A stretch of DNA of 64,000 nucleotides from Shewanella gelidimarina (GTDB taxonomy: Bacteria > Pseudomonadota > Gammaproteobacteria > Enterobacterales > Shewanellaceae), in the NCBI RefSeq assembly GCF_023283945.1, contig NZ_JAKIKW010000003.1:124001-188000 (forward strand), written 5' to 3'. Under the pieces are notes generated by a model, which searched no databases, was not told the DNA's origin, and was given only the letters and a program-made list of their open reading frames with translations. The position numbers and the translations under genes were made by a program. How positions within the stretch are numbered: position 1 is the stretch's first letter; each line of letters opens with the position of its first letter. Below, piece by piece: positions 17,870 to 26,113 of the stretch.

Positions 17870-19060
17870 ATGACTATTTCAACTATGCGCCTAACTGGCG
17901 TAGCTGCTGCATGCGCAATTTTTTCTATTAACGCTTTTGCTGAAGATTCAAGCTTAACCAACCCTGCCATTAGTGCGGTATTAGATGGCTACTATCAAAG
18001 TGCTGAACGCCCAATGAGCGAGCGTGTCGAAGGTTTTGGCTTGGGCCACACTGAAGTGGCAATGAGTGCCAATATCGATGATATGTTTTACGGTAAGTTA
18101 ACTGCTGTAATAGAGATGCATGACGGTGAAACTGAGCTGGGTCTGGAGGAGGCATTTATTCAGACACTGGCAATGCCTTATGGCCTTTCAATGAGGGCGG
18201 GACGTTTCTTATCCGACATTGGTTATCTTAACAATCAGCATGTGCATACCGATGCATTTTCTGACCGGCCGGCGGCATATCGTGCATTTTTAGGCAGCCA
18301 TTATTTCGATGATGGTGTGCGACTAAGCTATGTTGCACCAACGGATCTTTATTGGACTATGGGAGTCGAAGCGTTCAAAGGTGACAATATGCGCGCTGCT
18401 GACGAACATAACGAGCGCGATTACAAGTCAACAGGGGTTTATACCGCATTTACTAAGATTGGTGGTGATGCTGGTATTAATGGTTCATGGCAGGCGGGTT
18501 TGAGTTATTTACGTAATGAAAATGGCCGTATGACCGCAGAAGAGCATGACCATGTTGCAGTACTCGATGAACACGACCATGAACACAGTCATAGTGCTCA
18601 GTACACTGGTGAGAATACCTACGTAGCAGACTTTGTTTATAAGTGGGCACCTAACGGTAATTATAAATATCAACACCTTACCCTAAGCGGTGAGTTCTTT
18701 AGAGTGACAGATTTTAAACCTTTAGAAGAGGAACATGACGAGCATGATGCTCATGATGATGAAGGTAAAGACTATCAGGATGGTTGGTATTTGAGCAGCG
18801 TTTATCAATTCTCACCGCATTGGTCTGCAGGCTTACGTTATGGCCAAGTCGACACTCAGATGATGCATGATGATCATTTTGATCCACAAAAGTTGAAAGA
18901 AACTGAGGTGAGCCTAGCATGGCACCAAAGCCATTTCTCAACAGTGCGTCTGCAATATACCAATCAACAAGGGACAAACTTCGATGGAATAGAAGACGAT
19001 AACGTTATCACTCTTCAATATATTATGACTCTGGGGGCTCACGGTGCGCATCAATTCTAA
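17870..19060 (+). CDS. His-rich outer-membrane protein, probable zinc-related porin
   Basis: A 396-residue exported barrel protein. A signal peptide of about 24 residues ends NAFAED. The body alternates polar and aromatic residues as in porins (RAGRFLSDIGYLNNQHVHTD near the N-terminal third). Two long loops are very rich in His, Asp and Glu (about residues 224-243 and 286-302), well suited to collect Zn2+. The end GAHGAHQF differs from a classic terminal-Phe barrel only in its His content. It overlaps the ZnuA-like gene by 17 bp, so the two are translated together. No TonB box or plug domain is seen, so it is not a ZnuD-type receptor. Confidence 0.75.
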   Translation: MTISTMRLTGVAAACAIFSINAFAEDSSLTNPAISAVLDGYYQSAERPMSERVEGFGLGHTEVAMSANIDDMFYGKLTAVIEMHDGETELGLEEAFIQTLAMPYGLSMRAGRFLSDIGYLNNQHVHTDAFSDRPAAYRAFLGSHYFDDGVRLSYVAPTDLYWTMGVEAFKGDNMRAADEHNERDYKSTGVYTAFTKIGGDAGINGSWQAGLSYLRNENGRMTAEEHDHVAVLDEHDHEHSHSAQYTGENTYVADFVYKWAPNGNYKYQHLTLSGEFFRVTDFKPLEEEHDEHDAHDDEGKDYQDGWYLSSVYQFSPHWSAGLRYGQVDTQMMHDDHFDPQKLKETEVSLAWHQSHFSTVRLQYTNQQGTNFDGIEDDNVITLQYIMTLGAHGAHQF

Positions 19061-19967
19061 GCAGTTCTTACCTAAAGCATTAAAAACACTTACCTTAGCC
19101 GTAACGCTAGGTTTTATCAGCAATGCACAAGCAGAATTTAATATTTTTGCCTGTGAACCTGAGTATGCAGCACTTGCAAAAGAGCTCGCGCCTGATGCAC
19201 GGATCTATTCGGCCACCACGGCGATGCAAGATCCTCATCAAGTGCAAGCAAGACCCAGTTTGATCGCTAAAATGCGTCAAGCAGATCTCGCCATTTGTGC
19301 GGGGGCAGATCTTGAAATTGGCTGGCTGCCGATGCTGCAGATGAAGTCGGCAAACGCTAAGGTACGTTCTACCGATCAAGGGCTGTTTTTTGCTGCAGAG
19401 CAAATCGACACTGTGGATCAAATGAAATCTGTTGATCGCTCAATGGGTGATGTTCACGCCAAGGGCAATCCACACCTGCATTTTGACCCGAAACGCTTGC
19501 TTGGTGTTGCCGAGGCATTGACGCAAAAATTGATGCAACTTGATCCAGACTCCACTGCGCAATATCAGGCTAACTTAGCCCGTTTTAGCCAGCGTTGGAA
19601 TGACGCTATTCCTCGTTGGGAACAGAAGGCAAAGCCACTAAATGGTAAAAAGATTATTGCTTACCATTCAAGCTTTAAATATCTGTTTAACTGGTTAGGG
19701 TTGGAGCAGGTTGCTGATCTTGAACCAAAACCTGGGATACCGCCTAGTAGCTCACATCTAGCGAGTCTACTTACCCGCGCTAAGCAGGGGGATATCTTGG
19801 CCATCATTATCGCGTCATATCAAAGTGAACGTGGTGCGGATTGGTTGGGCGAACGTGCTGATTTACCGGTCATTGTGCTGCCGATGTCAGTGGGTGGAAA
19901 TGAGCAAAGTGTTGATCTGTTTAGCCTGTACGATAGTGCGATAGACTTATTACTCGCCGCTAAATAG
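19044..19967 (+). CDS. znuA: Zinc ABC transporter substrate-binding protein (ZnuA-like)
   Basis: A 307-residue periplasmic binding protein of the cluster A-I metal family. The signal peptide is about 1-30 (SNAQA). Metal-ligand landmarks follow the family order: DPHQVQ, a GNPHLHFDP segment, KKIIAYHSSFKYL and IIASYQSERGADWLGE. The conserved acidic ligand near the end is not clear. No long His-rich loop is present; that may be supplied by the upstream outer-membrane protein. The start is GTG 19044 inside the preceding gene. Zn2+ is the likely ligand given the neighbours, but Mn2+ cannot be excluded from sequence. Confidence 0.88.
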   Translation: MRINSKQFLPKALKTLTLAVTLGFISNAQAEFNIFACEPEYAALAKELAPDARIYSATTAMQDPHQVQARPSLIAKMRQADLAICAGADLEIGWLPMLQMKSANAKVRSTDQGLFFAAEQIDTVDQMKSVDRSMGDVHAKGNPHLHFDPKRLLGVAEALTQKLMQLDPDSTAQYQANLARFSQRWNDAIPRWEQKAKPLNGKKIIAYHSSFKYLFNWLGLEQVADLEPKPGIPPSSSHLASLLTRAKQGDILAIIIASYQSERGADWLGERADLPVIVLPMSVGGNEQSVDLFSLYDSAIDLLLAAK

Positions 19968-19982
19968 CCACTGTCCAAGAGT

Positions 19983-20022
19983 AAAGCAAGTGAACGCGAT
20001 ATATTGCGTTCACTTGCTTTTT
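19983..20022 (+). terminator. Strong terminator between the ZnuA-like and ZnuB-like genes
   Basis: 15-bp perfect stem AAAGCAAGTGAACGC / GCGTTCACTTGCTTT, 8-nt loop, then TT. It lies 28 bp before the permease gene and would limit read-through. Confidence 0.9.
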
Positions 20023-20049
20023 AAATGACGTTAACCAGAGTAAATACCG

Positions 20050-20850
20050 ATGTTTGATCTGGATCTTTTATCTATTTTGTTCCCTGCATTTGTTGCGGGG
20101 ATACTCGTTTTGTCTACCCATGTGGTACTAGGACAACAAGTGCTAAAGCGTGGGATCATCTTTATTGATCTTGCGATTGCACAGGTCGCTGCATTAGGTG
20201 CCATCGTGGGCCATCTCAATCATGATATTGAAGCCTTACCTTTCTCTAATGTGTGGATGCCTGCATTATTTGCCATTGCGGGTGCGGGCTTTATCGCTTG
20301 GTTATCTAAACGGATGGCAGATGAACTGGAGGCGATTATTGGTTGTTTCTATGTATTAGCTGCCGTGGCTGCGATGCTGCTATTATCGAATGACCCCCAC
20401 GGGGCTGAAATGCTAAAGCAGTTGATGTCAGGGCAAATACTTTGGGTTAGCTGGAGCCAATTGTTTCTGCCTGCCAGTATATATGCAGCTATTCTTCTAT
20501 TATTGGCTTTTAAACCTAAAATTCTTGCCGGGCGCGGTTTCTATCTGATATTTGCGGTAGTCATTACCCTGTCAGTCGAGCTGGTTGGCGTCTATTTAGT
20601 GTTTAGCTCTCTGATATTACCCGCGCTGGCGGTTAATCATTATGTTGGACGTTTTAAGCTAGGCTGGGCTTATGTGGTCGGCTTGTTCGGTTACGTTGCA
20701 GGCTTAGTATTATCCGCTTCATTCGATTTGCCAAGCGGCGCGGCCATCGTGGCAACGTTAGCAGTTAGCGCTATTTGCTTTAGATTAGTACTGTTTTTAC
20801 GGAAAAAATATTGGCCTGCAATGGCTGATTTAGTTGAGGTCAGACCTTAA
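20050..20850 (+). CDS. znuB: Metal ABC transporter permease (ZnuB-like)
   Basis: A 266-residue inner-membrane permease of the ABC-3 family with about eight helices. Family landmarks include GQQVLKRGIIFIDLAIAQVA near the N-terminus and a long ALAVNHYVGR end. The ATG is at 20050. A strong terminator separates it from the ZnuA-like gene. No ATPase gene (ZnuC-like) follows, so the ATP-binding subunit must come from elsewhere if this is a working transporter. Confidence 0.88.
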   Translation: MFDLDLLSILFPAFVAGILVLSTHVVLGQQVLKRGIIFIDLAIAQVAALGAIVGHLNHDIEALPFSNVWMPALFAIAGAGFIAWLSKRMADELEAIIGCFYVLAAVAAMLLLSNDPHGAEMLKQLMSGQILWVSWSQLFLPASIYAAILLLLAFKPKILAGRGFYLIFAVVITLSVELVGVYLVFSSLILPALAVNHYVGRFKLGWAYVVGLFGYVAGLVLSASFDLPSGAAIVATLAVSAICFRLVLFLRKKYWPAMADLVEVRP

Positions 20851-21042
20851 CGCTACACTCTATAGGCTATTATTCGCGATGATTAAATGTGCGCTAGATT
20901 AAAGTTCGCTTAAGTTGAGTGCGCTAAAGTAGCCTAAGTCTGGTGCCGTATAGCCTAGGTTCAGGCTACATGTGTAAACTAAATATTGAGTCGTTAGTAC
21001 TTGCTGGCTATACTGGCGCCAATTAAATCGCGGGAGATTGTA

Positions 21043-21771
21043 GTGCTGTTAATCCTTAGGTGTTTGATTTTATCTGTCATGCTTGTTTTAGCCTTTATTA
21101 TTGGTGGTTTAGCGTGCGTTTTACGACCACGTCACCGTGATAATGTGCATATGTTCGCTAAGATTTTTTCTTGGGCTGCCCCCGTGTTGGGCATTAAAGT
21201 TATTGTGCGCAAGTCTAAATGTGAAAGCGATGAGCCTCGCGTGTTTCTAGCTAACCATCAAAACAATTTCGATATGTTTACCCATACTGCGGTGGTACCT
21301 AAAGGTACGGTGAGTTTGGGTAAAAAGAGTCTTGCGTGGATGCCGTTGTTTGGTCAAATCTACTGGCTATCAGGTAATATTTTGATTGATCGTAAAAATC
21401 GCAGCAAGGCGTTTGATACCATGGCAGCGACAGCGAGAAAAATCAAAGAGAAGTGTTTGTCGGTATGGATCTTCCCTGAAGGCACACGTTCTCATGGCAA
21501 GGGATTACTGCCTTTTAAAGCCGGTGCTTTTTATACGGCAATTGCGGCGGGCGTGCCTATGGTGCCTGTACTGGCGTCTAATCAAAGCCATATCAAGCTG
21601 AATCGTTGGAATAATGGCGTTGTTATTATTGAGATGATGGAGCCTATCGAAACTAAGAGTTTTGATAAGACACAAGTTAAAGAGCTGTCTAAGCGGATCC
21701 ATACCTTGATGTCCGAAAAATTGTCACAGTTGAACCAAGAAGCTTCTGCATTAATGACTAAAGCGGTATAA
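21043..21771 (+). CDS. plsC: 1-acyl-sn-glycerol-3-phosphate acyltransferase
   Basis: A membrane-bound enzyme of 242 residues that adds the second acyl chain to lysophosphatidic acid. It has an N-terminal hydrophobic helix, the catalytic NHQNNFDMF (HX4D) motif near residue 75 and FPEGTRS near 145. I place the start at GTG 21043, six bases after GGGAG; the frame is open from TTG 21001, but that start lacks a ribosome site. The stop codon overlaps a TATAAT that may serve rraB. Confidence 0.93.
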   Translation: MLLILRCLILSVMLVLAFIIGGLACVLRPRHRDNVHMFAKIFSWAAPVLGIKVIVRKSKCESDEPRVFLANHQNNFDMFTHTAVVPKGTVSLGKKSLAWMPLFGQIYWLSGNILIDRKNRSKAFDTMAATARKIKEKCLSVWIFPEGTRSHGKGLLPFKAGAFYTAIAAGVPMVPVLASNQSHIKLNRWNNGVVIIEMMEPIETKSFDKTQVKELSKRIHTLMSEKLSQLNQEASALMTKAV

Positions 21772-21772
21772 T
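21767..21772 (+). promoter_or_regulatory. -10 box of rraB within the plsC stop codon
   Basis: TATAAT spans the plsC stop, 28 bp upstream of the rraB ATG. The -35 region is weak. Confidence 0.4.
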
Positions 21773-21799
21773 CTTCGCGAAATTTTTGAGGAGTAACTG

Positions 21800-22222
21800 A
21801 TGTCTATTGAACGCCTGTTAAACGAACAGAAAGCAGAGAACCGTGAAATCGTTGAAGCAATACTTGCTGACGGTTCATTACCTGATGCCGATTACACGAT
21901 TGAGCATCACTTCTCATCGACCAATTTTGAACGCTTAGAAAAAGCGGCAGTAGAAGCCTTTAAGCTTGGCTTTGAAGTGAACGATGCTGAAGAGATGGAG
22001 CTGGAAGACGGTTCTGTGATTATCTGCTTTGATGCAGTCGCTTCACACCAACTCGATGTTGAGTTACTCGATACCGCTTGTGAGAAGTTAATTCAGTTAG
22101 CGGCAAAGCAAAAAGTTGATTATGACGGATGGGGCACTTACTTCATTGATGAAGATGGCGAAGTCCGTGATGAAGAAGATGAAGACCTAGAAGATGAAGA
22201 AGACGAAGATAAGCTGCATTAA
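21800..22222 (+). CDS. rraB: Regulator of ribonuclease E activity B
   Basis: A 140-residue cytosolic protein that binds and inhibits RNase [21 protein letters not shown] and the core [20 protein letters not shown] are typical, as is the acidic C-terminal tail ([15 protein letters not shown]). GAGG lies just before ATG 21800. It follows plsC with a small gap but probably has its own promoter. Confidence 0.95.
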   Translation: MSIERLLNEQKAENREIVEAILADGSLPDADYTIEHHFSSTNFERLEKAAVEAFKLGFEVNDAEEMELEDGSVIICFDAVASHQLDVELLDTACEKLIQLAAKQKVDYDGWGTYFIDEDGEVRDEEDEDLEDEEDEDKLH

Positions 22223-22251
22223 GCTTTACTGCTTTTAGTCAACATCTGAAT

Positions 22252-22281
22252 AAAAAATGCCCATCAATGATGGGCATTTTT
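22252..22281. terminator. Bidirectional terminator between rraB and the diguanylate cyclase
   Basis: AAAAATGCCCATCA / TGATGGGCATTTTT stem with A and T runs on the two sides, between convergent genes. Confidence 0.92.
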
Positions 22282-22296
22282 GTACCTAAATCTTGA

Positions 22297-23277
22297 TTAA
22301 CTTGGCGGGTGTTGGTGAATAACACAGCCGTTTTTTCCTGCCTCTTTTGCTTGATATAAAGCTTGGTCTGCTAATGACAACCAAGATTCACTGCTAAGGA
22401 TCTGTGGCTGAATGTCACAAATGCCAATACTGATAGTGACTTTAATAATATTGTCAGCATACATGGTTTCAGACTGTTCAACTTTTTTGCGTAATCGCTC
22501 CGCAAAATAAAGCGCATTCGCTGCAGGGGTATTGGCTAATACTACGCCAAACTCCTCGCCACCATAGCGACCAGCACAATCGGTTTCACGCAAAGATTTA
22601 TTAATTAAGTGAGATACATTCTGAATCACTTTATCGCCAGCCTGGTGGCCATAGGTATCATTGATCACTTTAAAATTATCAATGTCTAGCATCACTAAAG
22701 TGGTTTCATCGCCGTAGCGGCTGTTACGGTCGAACTCTTTTTGCATGCATAACTGCCAGTGACGACGATTATACAGTTGAGTTAAACCATCTATCTGGCT
22801 TAGCACTTCAAGGCTCTCATTGACCGCTTTAAGCTGCAATCTGTTGACGGCAACATCCGTCACATCATAAACAATCATGCTTAAATGGGTCACTTCACCT
22901 GTCAGTGATGACAACGGCAATAACGTCACATTCTGGTACATGAAATCAGCGCGGCCGGTGATGGGGCGGTAATTTTTAAATTGAAAAACAAACGGTCGTT
23001 GTTCCCAACTAATAAATGCACGATTTTTAAGCAGGAATACTGATTCCATTTTATGCTTAAGCCACTTAGAAGGTAAGTACTCAAACTGTTCAAATAGGTT
23101 CTTGCCCTTAATCGAGTTGGGTGACACACCACTGTGGTTTTCCATAAAACCATTCCACAGTTGGATATTGTAATCTTGATCGAGTACGACTAAGCCCACT
23201 TCAATGGTTTGCACCATATCAATTAGCCAGTGGAGCTCATTCATTGCGCTTAGATCGTTTGCCATCTTATGATCCAT
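22297..23277 (-). CDS. PAS-GGDEF diguanylate cyclase
   Basis: A 326-residue cytosolic enzyme. A PAS domain (about residues 12-145; VGLVVLDQDYNIQLWNG) is followed by a short linker and a full GGDEF domain (about 160-322) with the catalytic GGEEF and an upstream RETD five residues before it, the product-inhibition I-site. So it should make c-di-GMP and be feedback inhibited. Its ATG follows the upstream gene's stop by one base (TAAGATG), so the two are translationally coupled. Confidence 0.94.
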   Translation of the reverse strand: MDHKMANDLSAMNELHWLIDMVQTIEVGLVVLDQDYNIQLWNGFMENHSGVSPNSIKGKNLFEQFEYLPSKWLKHKMESVFLLKNRAFISWEQRPFVFQFKNYRPITGRADFMYQNVTLLPLSSLTGEVTHLSMIVYDVTDVAVNRLQLKAVNESLEVLSQIDGLTQLYNRRHWQLCMQKEFDRNSRYGDETTLVMLDIDNFKVINDTYGHQAGDKVIQNVSHLINKSLRETDCAGRYGGEEFGVVLANTPAANALYFAERLRKKVEQSETMYADNIIKVTISIGICDIQPQILSSESWLSLADQALYQAKEAGKNGCVIHQHPPS

Positions 23278-23278
23278 C

Positions 23279-24274
23279 TTAATCTAGCAAGTAGCCGAGC
23301 TTATAATTAAGCGTGGGCAAAGAGTCTTCAGTAAACAACAATAGTAAATCACATTGAATGTCATGATCTTCAATACGATAATTAATTTCCATTGCCAGCG
23401 TGCGTTCCCATTTGTCAGCATTCTCATGAATGAGATCATTGGCTGTACAGTGTCGGCCAAGCACCACGGGGTGACTTTGGCTGAACTTCATATGCAGTTG
23501 CTCAGAGATCCCATTGAGAAAGGCACCGATAAGTACGTTGCCGGTATCCATCATGACCTCAAGCTCAGTATTTTCATCTTCGGGATTTTCAAGCTTCATC
23601 AGCTTTGCCATGTCTTGAAAAGAGGAGTCGTGGAATAGCAGCAGTGCTTCGCCTGCGATGCCAGCGCCGATAAAACCTTGGCATAGAGCAGACACGGTGC
23701 CATTTTCTTCTGTGGCTTTAAGCGTCATCGTCAGCTCGCTAACCTCGAGCACATTGACGTTGGGGATAGGCAGTAATACAAATACGTTGAGTAGCTTTGA
23801 AAGTAGATCCGCTGCACGACCCATAGCGACGTTAGCGACCTCCTGACAAGCATCACGTAAGTCGACCTCAACCATGGGGTTTTGTGTTTGGCCTGCGCCA
23901 ACAGCGAGCTCTAAGATGCCGTATTCCTGCAGAATATGGCTAATAGCGTCAACGCTAACGGGTTTTTGAATAAAATCGAGCGCACCGAGTACTTTGACTC
24001 GTTCATGCGCTTTTATTTGAATGTCACCAGAAACAACAATGACGAGCGCAGGAAGATCTTCTCTTTGAATGGCTTCGAGCACTTCATAGCCATCCATAAC
24101 GGGCATGTTCAAATCTAGGAAGACAATCGCGCCTTTACCTTGGCGAATCGCATCAATCCCTTCGGCACCATTCGCGGCATAGGTGAGTTCTACGTCCCAC
24201 TCTTTTGGCAGCGTTCGCGCCATCTGCTTTCTTGCGAGCGCAGAGTCGTCACATATCAGTACAGGGAATGACAT
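23279..24274 (-). CDS. Receiver-CheC fused response regulator
   Basis: A 331-residue cytosolic protein. The N-terminal receiver (about 1-120) is complete: LICDDSALAR, acceptor D54 in FLDLNMPVMDG, VVSGD and QKP. The C-terminal CheC-like phosphatase domain (about 135-330) has two family repeats: QEVANVAMGRAAD (ExxN intact) and MDTGNVLIGAFLN (DxxN). It may dephosphorylate a CheY-type regulator. It is coupled to the diguanylate cyclase downstream, linking chemotaxis-type signalling to c-di-GMP. Confidence 0.92.
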   Translation of the reverse strand: MSFPVLICDDSALARKQMARTLPKEWDVELTYAANGAEGIDAIRQGKGAIVFLDLNMPVMDGYEVLEAIQREDLPALVIVVSGDIQIKAHERVKVLGALDFIQKPVSVDAISHILQEYGILELAVGAGQTQNPMVEVDLRDACQEVANVAMGRAADLLSKLLNVFVLLPIPNVNVLEVSELTMTLKATEENGTVSALCQGFIGAGIAGEALLLFHDSSFQDMAKLMKLENPEDENTELEVMMDTGNVLIGAFLNGISEQLHMKFSQSHPVVLGRHCTANDLIHENADKWERTLAMEINYRIEDHDIQCDLLLLFTEDSLPTLNYKLGYLLD

Positions 24275-24657
24275 TATTATTCTTACGTCCTAGTTTCGTG
24301 CCCAAATCAGCTATTTGTTATTATTTTTAAATCTCAATTATCAATTTGATAACCTATATCTTTATGAATACAAACATTTTTATTAAAGTTTTACCTATTC
24401 ACTCAGATTTCTAATAGTTTGCTACGTTAGTCGCTACGTTGCAATTGAATTAGTTTCTTATCAATGTCATAAAATGGGCGTTTTAACTAAAATTGTCGCT
24501 ATTTAGACTGATTATTAGCCATCAACTCAGAATCAGAAAGCGACATTTATTTGACGATAGTCAAAATTCAAGTGCATGTTATAGGTATTAACGATTTATG
24601 CCAAATATGTTAACTTGATCTTCTGGACAGACCAGTGCCAAGGAAAAGGAATTGAAA
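24275..24657. other. 383-bp divergent intergenic region
   Basis: No gene. It separates the CheC-receiver gene from the crotonase gene and holds two short inverted repeats: TTATCA-ATT-TGATAA at 24338-24352 and the FNR-like site at 24550-24565. AT-rich; promoters of both genes should be here. Confidence 0.5.
24550..24565. promoter_or_regulatory. FNR-like palindrome TTTGAC-N4-GTCAAA
   Basis: Perfect 6-bp arms around GATA. The core TTGAC-N4-GTCAA is close to the FNR/EtrA consensus TTGAT-N4-ATCAA. About 93 bp upstream of the crotonase start, so it may control that gene; this is inference. Confidence 0.35.
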
Positions 24658-25464
24658 ATGAGCAATAATTTAGTCTGTGTGAGAAAAGAAGAGGGTATTG
24701 CTTACGTGTCTCTAAATCGCCCAGATAAGTATAATGCTTTGAATTATGAGCTTTTTAAAGAAATAGATGTCTGTATCAATACCCTTAAAAAGGATAAAGC
24801 ACTGCGAGCCGTTATTCTGTTTGGTGAAGGACATAGTTTTTGTTCTGGTCTCGATGTAAAGAGTGTTAATCGTTCGCCATTCGATGCCGTGAAGCTGTTA
24901 TTTAAACTGCTACCTGGCAATGCTAATTTGGCTCAACGTGTTTCTATCGGTTGGCGCCGATTGCCTGTGCCTGTTATCGCCGTGCTTGAAGGCGTTTGCT
25001 ATGGTGGTGGTATGCAAATCGCCCTAGGGGCAGACTTTAGAATCGCAGCGCCAGAGTGTAAATTGTCGATAATGGAGGCTCGTTGGGGGTTAGTGCCTGA
25101 TATGGCTGGTTTTGTTGGGCTTAGAGAGCTAATGCCTAAAGATCAGGCGCTTATGCTAACGATGACGGCGGATATATTGACGGCTGAGCAAGCACGGTCT
25201 TTCAACTTACTGACTGCGGTTGAAGCCGATCCTATGGCTGCTGCGATAGTCTTAGCCCAGCGGTTGATACAAACATCTCCCGATGCCAACGCGGCGATTA
25301 AGCAAAGTATTCAGAAAAGTTGGAGCGCGCCCATTCGGCAATTACTGCGAAGAGAGTCGTGTTATCAAGTGAGATTGCTTGCTGGAAAGAATCGAATTAT
25401 TGCGGCAATTCGGCAATCAAAAAGCCCTCAGAAAGAGTACAAAAATAGACAATCTGGTTGGTAG
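24658..25464 (+). CDS. Enoyl-CoA hydratase/isomerase (crotonase) family protein
   Basis: A 268-residue cytosolic enzyme of the crotonase fold. N-terminal VSLNRPDKYNALN, the oxyanion-hole segment FGEGHSFCSGLDVKS and the second GGGMQIALGADFRIA are present, with MEARWGLVPDMAG where the catalytic Glu lies. AAAGGA seven bases ahead supports ATG 24658, not the in-frame TTG six bases earlier. The family includes hydratases and isomerases; the substrate cannot be told. Confidence 0.9.
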   Translation: MSNNLVCVRKEEGIAYVSLNRPDKYNALNYELFKEIDVCINTLKKDKALRAVILFGEGHSFCSGLDVKSVNRSPFDAVKLLFKLLPGNANLAQRVSIGWRRLPVPVIAVLEGVCYGGGMQIALGADFRIAAPECKLSIMEARWGLVPDMAGFVGLRELMPKDQALMLTMTADILTAEQARSFNLLTAVEADPMAAAIVLAQRLIQTSPDANAAIKQSIQKSWSAPIRQLLRRESCYQVRLLAGKNRIIAAIRQSKSPQKEYKNRQSGW

Positions 25465-25575
25465 TTTTTATTAATCACTCAATTTGTGATCCGCTTCACA
25501 AATTGCTGTGAAGTTTGTATCGCAAGCAGAGGCATATTTTACACTTTTGATTCTTAGCTTAATTTATGGGAATAA

Positions 25576-26073
25576 ATGATTGTGCACCAACTTTTTGAAC
25601 GGTTTTTATGGAGTAGCCGACTCTCGGTGATGGTAGGCGTTGTGTCCTGCATCATCGCGGCATTTGTGGTGTTCGCGATGGGGCTTAAAGATGTGGTGCA
25701 TATGCTGCAACTTATCTGGGGCTACGTGTTTAGTGGCAGTCATGCCATCCGTAACGACTTAGTGATGGTCGTGGTAGAGATTTTAGATACTTTTTTACTG
25801 GGTTCAGTGTTGTTGATTTTTGCTTTTGGTTTATACGAGCTATTTATCAGTAACTTGGGTGAAGCGAGTAAAAGCGAAGCTGGCGGAAAAATTCTAATCA
25901 TTAGCAGTATCGATTCCCTTAAGAGCAAGTTAGGCAAAGTGATACTGATGATGCTTATCATCAAGGTCTTTTCATTCTTTAGTGAAATGAAACCCGCTAC
26001 TAGCTTAGACCTGCTGTATATGGGGGTGACCGTGGTATTAATTGCCTGGTCGCTAAAACTAAGTAAAGACTAA
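25576..26073 (+). CDS. YqhA/UPF0114 family membrane protein
   Basis: A 165-residue inner-membrane protein with about four helices. FERFLWSSRLSVMVGVVSCI and the LLGSVLLIFAFGLYELFIS segment are typical of UPF0114 (YqhA). GGGA five bases upstream of ATG 25576 supports the start. Function unknown. It converges with the DUF3530 gene. Confidence 0.9.
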   Translation: MIVHQLFERFLWSSRLSVMVGVVSCIIAAFVVFAMGLKDVVHMLQLIWGYVFSGSHAIRNDLVMVVVEILDTFLLGSVLLIFAFGLYELFISNLGEASKSEAGGKILIISSIDSLKSKLGKVILMMLIIKVFSFFSEMKPATSLDLLYMGVTVVLIAWSLKLSKD

Positions 26074-26086
26074 GGCAATTATGCAG

Positions 26087-26113
26087 AGCCTATCTATTCG
26101 GATAGGCTTTATT
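26087..26113. terminator. Terminator overlapping the stop of the DUF3530 gene
   Basis: AGCCTATC / GATAGGCT with a 6-nt loop and a short T-rich tail. It contains the DUF3530 stop codon, so it can serve the convergent YqhA gene. Confidence 0.7.

Noticed and set aside
24338..24352. TTATCA-ATT-TGATAA repeat as an FNR site
   Set aside because: Half-sites point outward relative to TTGAT-N4-ATCAA and the spacer is wrong.
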